From Aureimonas mangrovi (GTDB lineage Bacteria > Pseudomonadota > Alphaproteobacteria > Rhizobiales > Rhizobiaceae): 64,000 nt of DNA. Under the pieces are notes generated by a model. That model ran no database searches and was not told the origin of the DNA. It worked only from the letters and a program-made list of their open reading frames with translations. The translations under genes were made by a program, and so were the position numbers. The DNA lies in contig NZ_CP059692.1 of NCBI RefSeq assembly GCF_014058705.1, forward strand, positions 2,423,001-2,487,000, in the 5' to 3' direction. Below are positions 63,904 to 64,000 of the stretch, piece after piece; the stretch's first letter is position 1, and the number at the start of each line of letters is the position of its first letter.

Positions 63904-64000
63904 TCAGTCGCCAGCGCGCATGATGTAGCCCGAGCCACGCACCGTGTGCAGGAGCGGCGCGCCGAAATCGCGCTCGATCTTGGCTCTGAGCCTGGAGATG
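63904..64000 (-). CDS. response regulator, OmpR type (C-terminal end only)
   Basis: The right edge cuts this gene; about 31 codons remain. They read ISRLRAKIERDFGAPLLHTV and then RGSGYIMRAGD, the winged-helix recognition helix and wing of OmpR/PhoB-type regulators. It stands just before the kinase gene and is surely its partner. Confidence 0.88.
   Translation of the reverse strand, partial: ISRLRAKIERDFGAPLLHTVRGSGYIMRAGD

Overview
The window is a GC-rich, densely packed chromosomal stretch from an alphaproteobacterium, most likely Hyphomicrobiales (Rhizobiales); an Aurantimonadaceae-like genome would fit but I cannot prove the family. The evidence is the Rhizobiales-type porin with its Cys-containing N-terminal loop, the rpoZ-rsh-acpS-lepB-rnc-era-recO order, a NadQ-type regulator beside nadABC, the ygfZ/HD-hydrolase pair, an Atu4866-type small protein, and a pleC-like kinase close to glnE. 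Nothing resembles a prophage, insertion sequence, CRISPR array, rRNA or tRNA. Almost all of it is ordinary core genome.

Layout. 1-8.7 kb: a rarD transporter (cut by the left edge), a GFA protein, pip-cysS, a 59-aa protein, SRAP and Nudix genes that start on the same CATG, three secreted or small proteins, and a dihydroorotase-family amidohydrolase. 8.8-11.4 kb: ygfZ, an HD hydrolase and a NadQ-like NAD regulator. 11.4-15 kb: nadA-nadB-nadC on the minus strand behind a perfect palindrome, which is the best operator candidate in the window. 15-21.6 kb: recO, era, rnc, lepB, acpS, rsh and rpoZ, all minus strand. 21.7-30.1 kb: a family-5-like uracil-DNA glycosylase, an alpha/beta hydrolase with a divergent LysR regulator, smpB, dapA, a lipoprotein lytic transglycosylase, a gene-poor gap and the major porin.

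30.5-37.8 kb is a DNA-repair block. An SMC-like ATPase and a metallophosphoesterase (SbcC/SbcD or YhaN/YhaO type) are divergent from ku and ligD, so predicted end-processing and non-homologous end joining sit side by side. 37.9-45.4 kb holds a gamma-carbonic anhydrase, a HisC-like aminotransferase, two DUF2147-like secreted proteins flanking a degenerate PCu(A)C-like protein, two glutathione transferases, AMP nucleosidase and an EEP phosphatase. 45.6-54.9 kb holds ETF-QO, four transporters, a second uracil-DNA glycosylase and pepN. 55.1-64 kb holds a PleC-like histidine kinase, a LysR/SDR/Atu4866 module, glnE and a two-component pair cut by the right edge.

The most notable points are the NadQ/nadABC circuit with its palindrome, a low-GC mosaic segment inside cysS, the repair cluster, a PCu(A)C-like protein that has lost its core metal ligands but has His-rich ends, and several gene pairs that share start or stop codons with no intergenic space. 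I did not find a clearly new multi-gene system.
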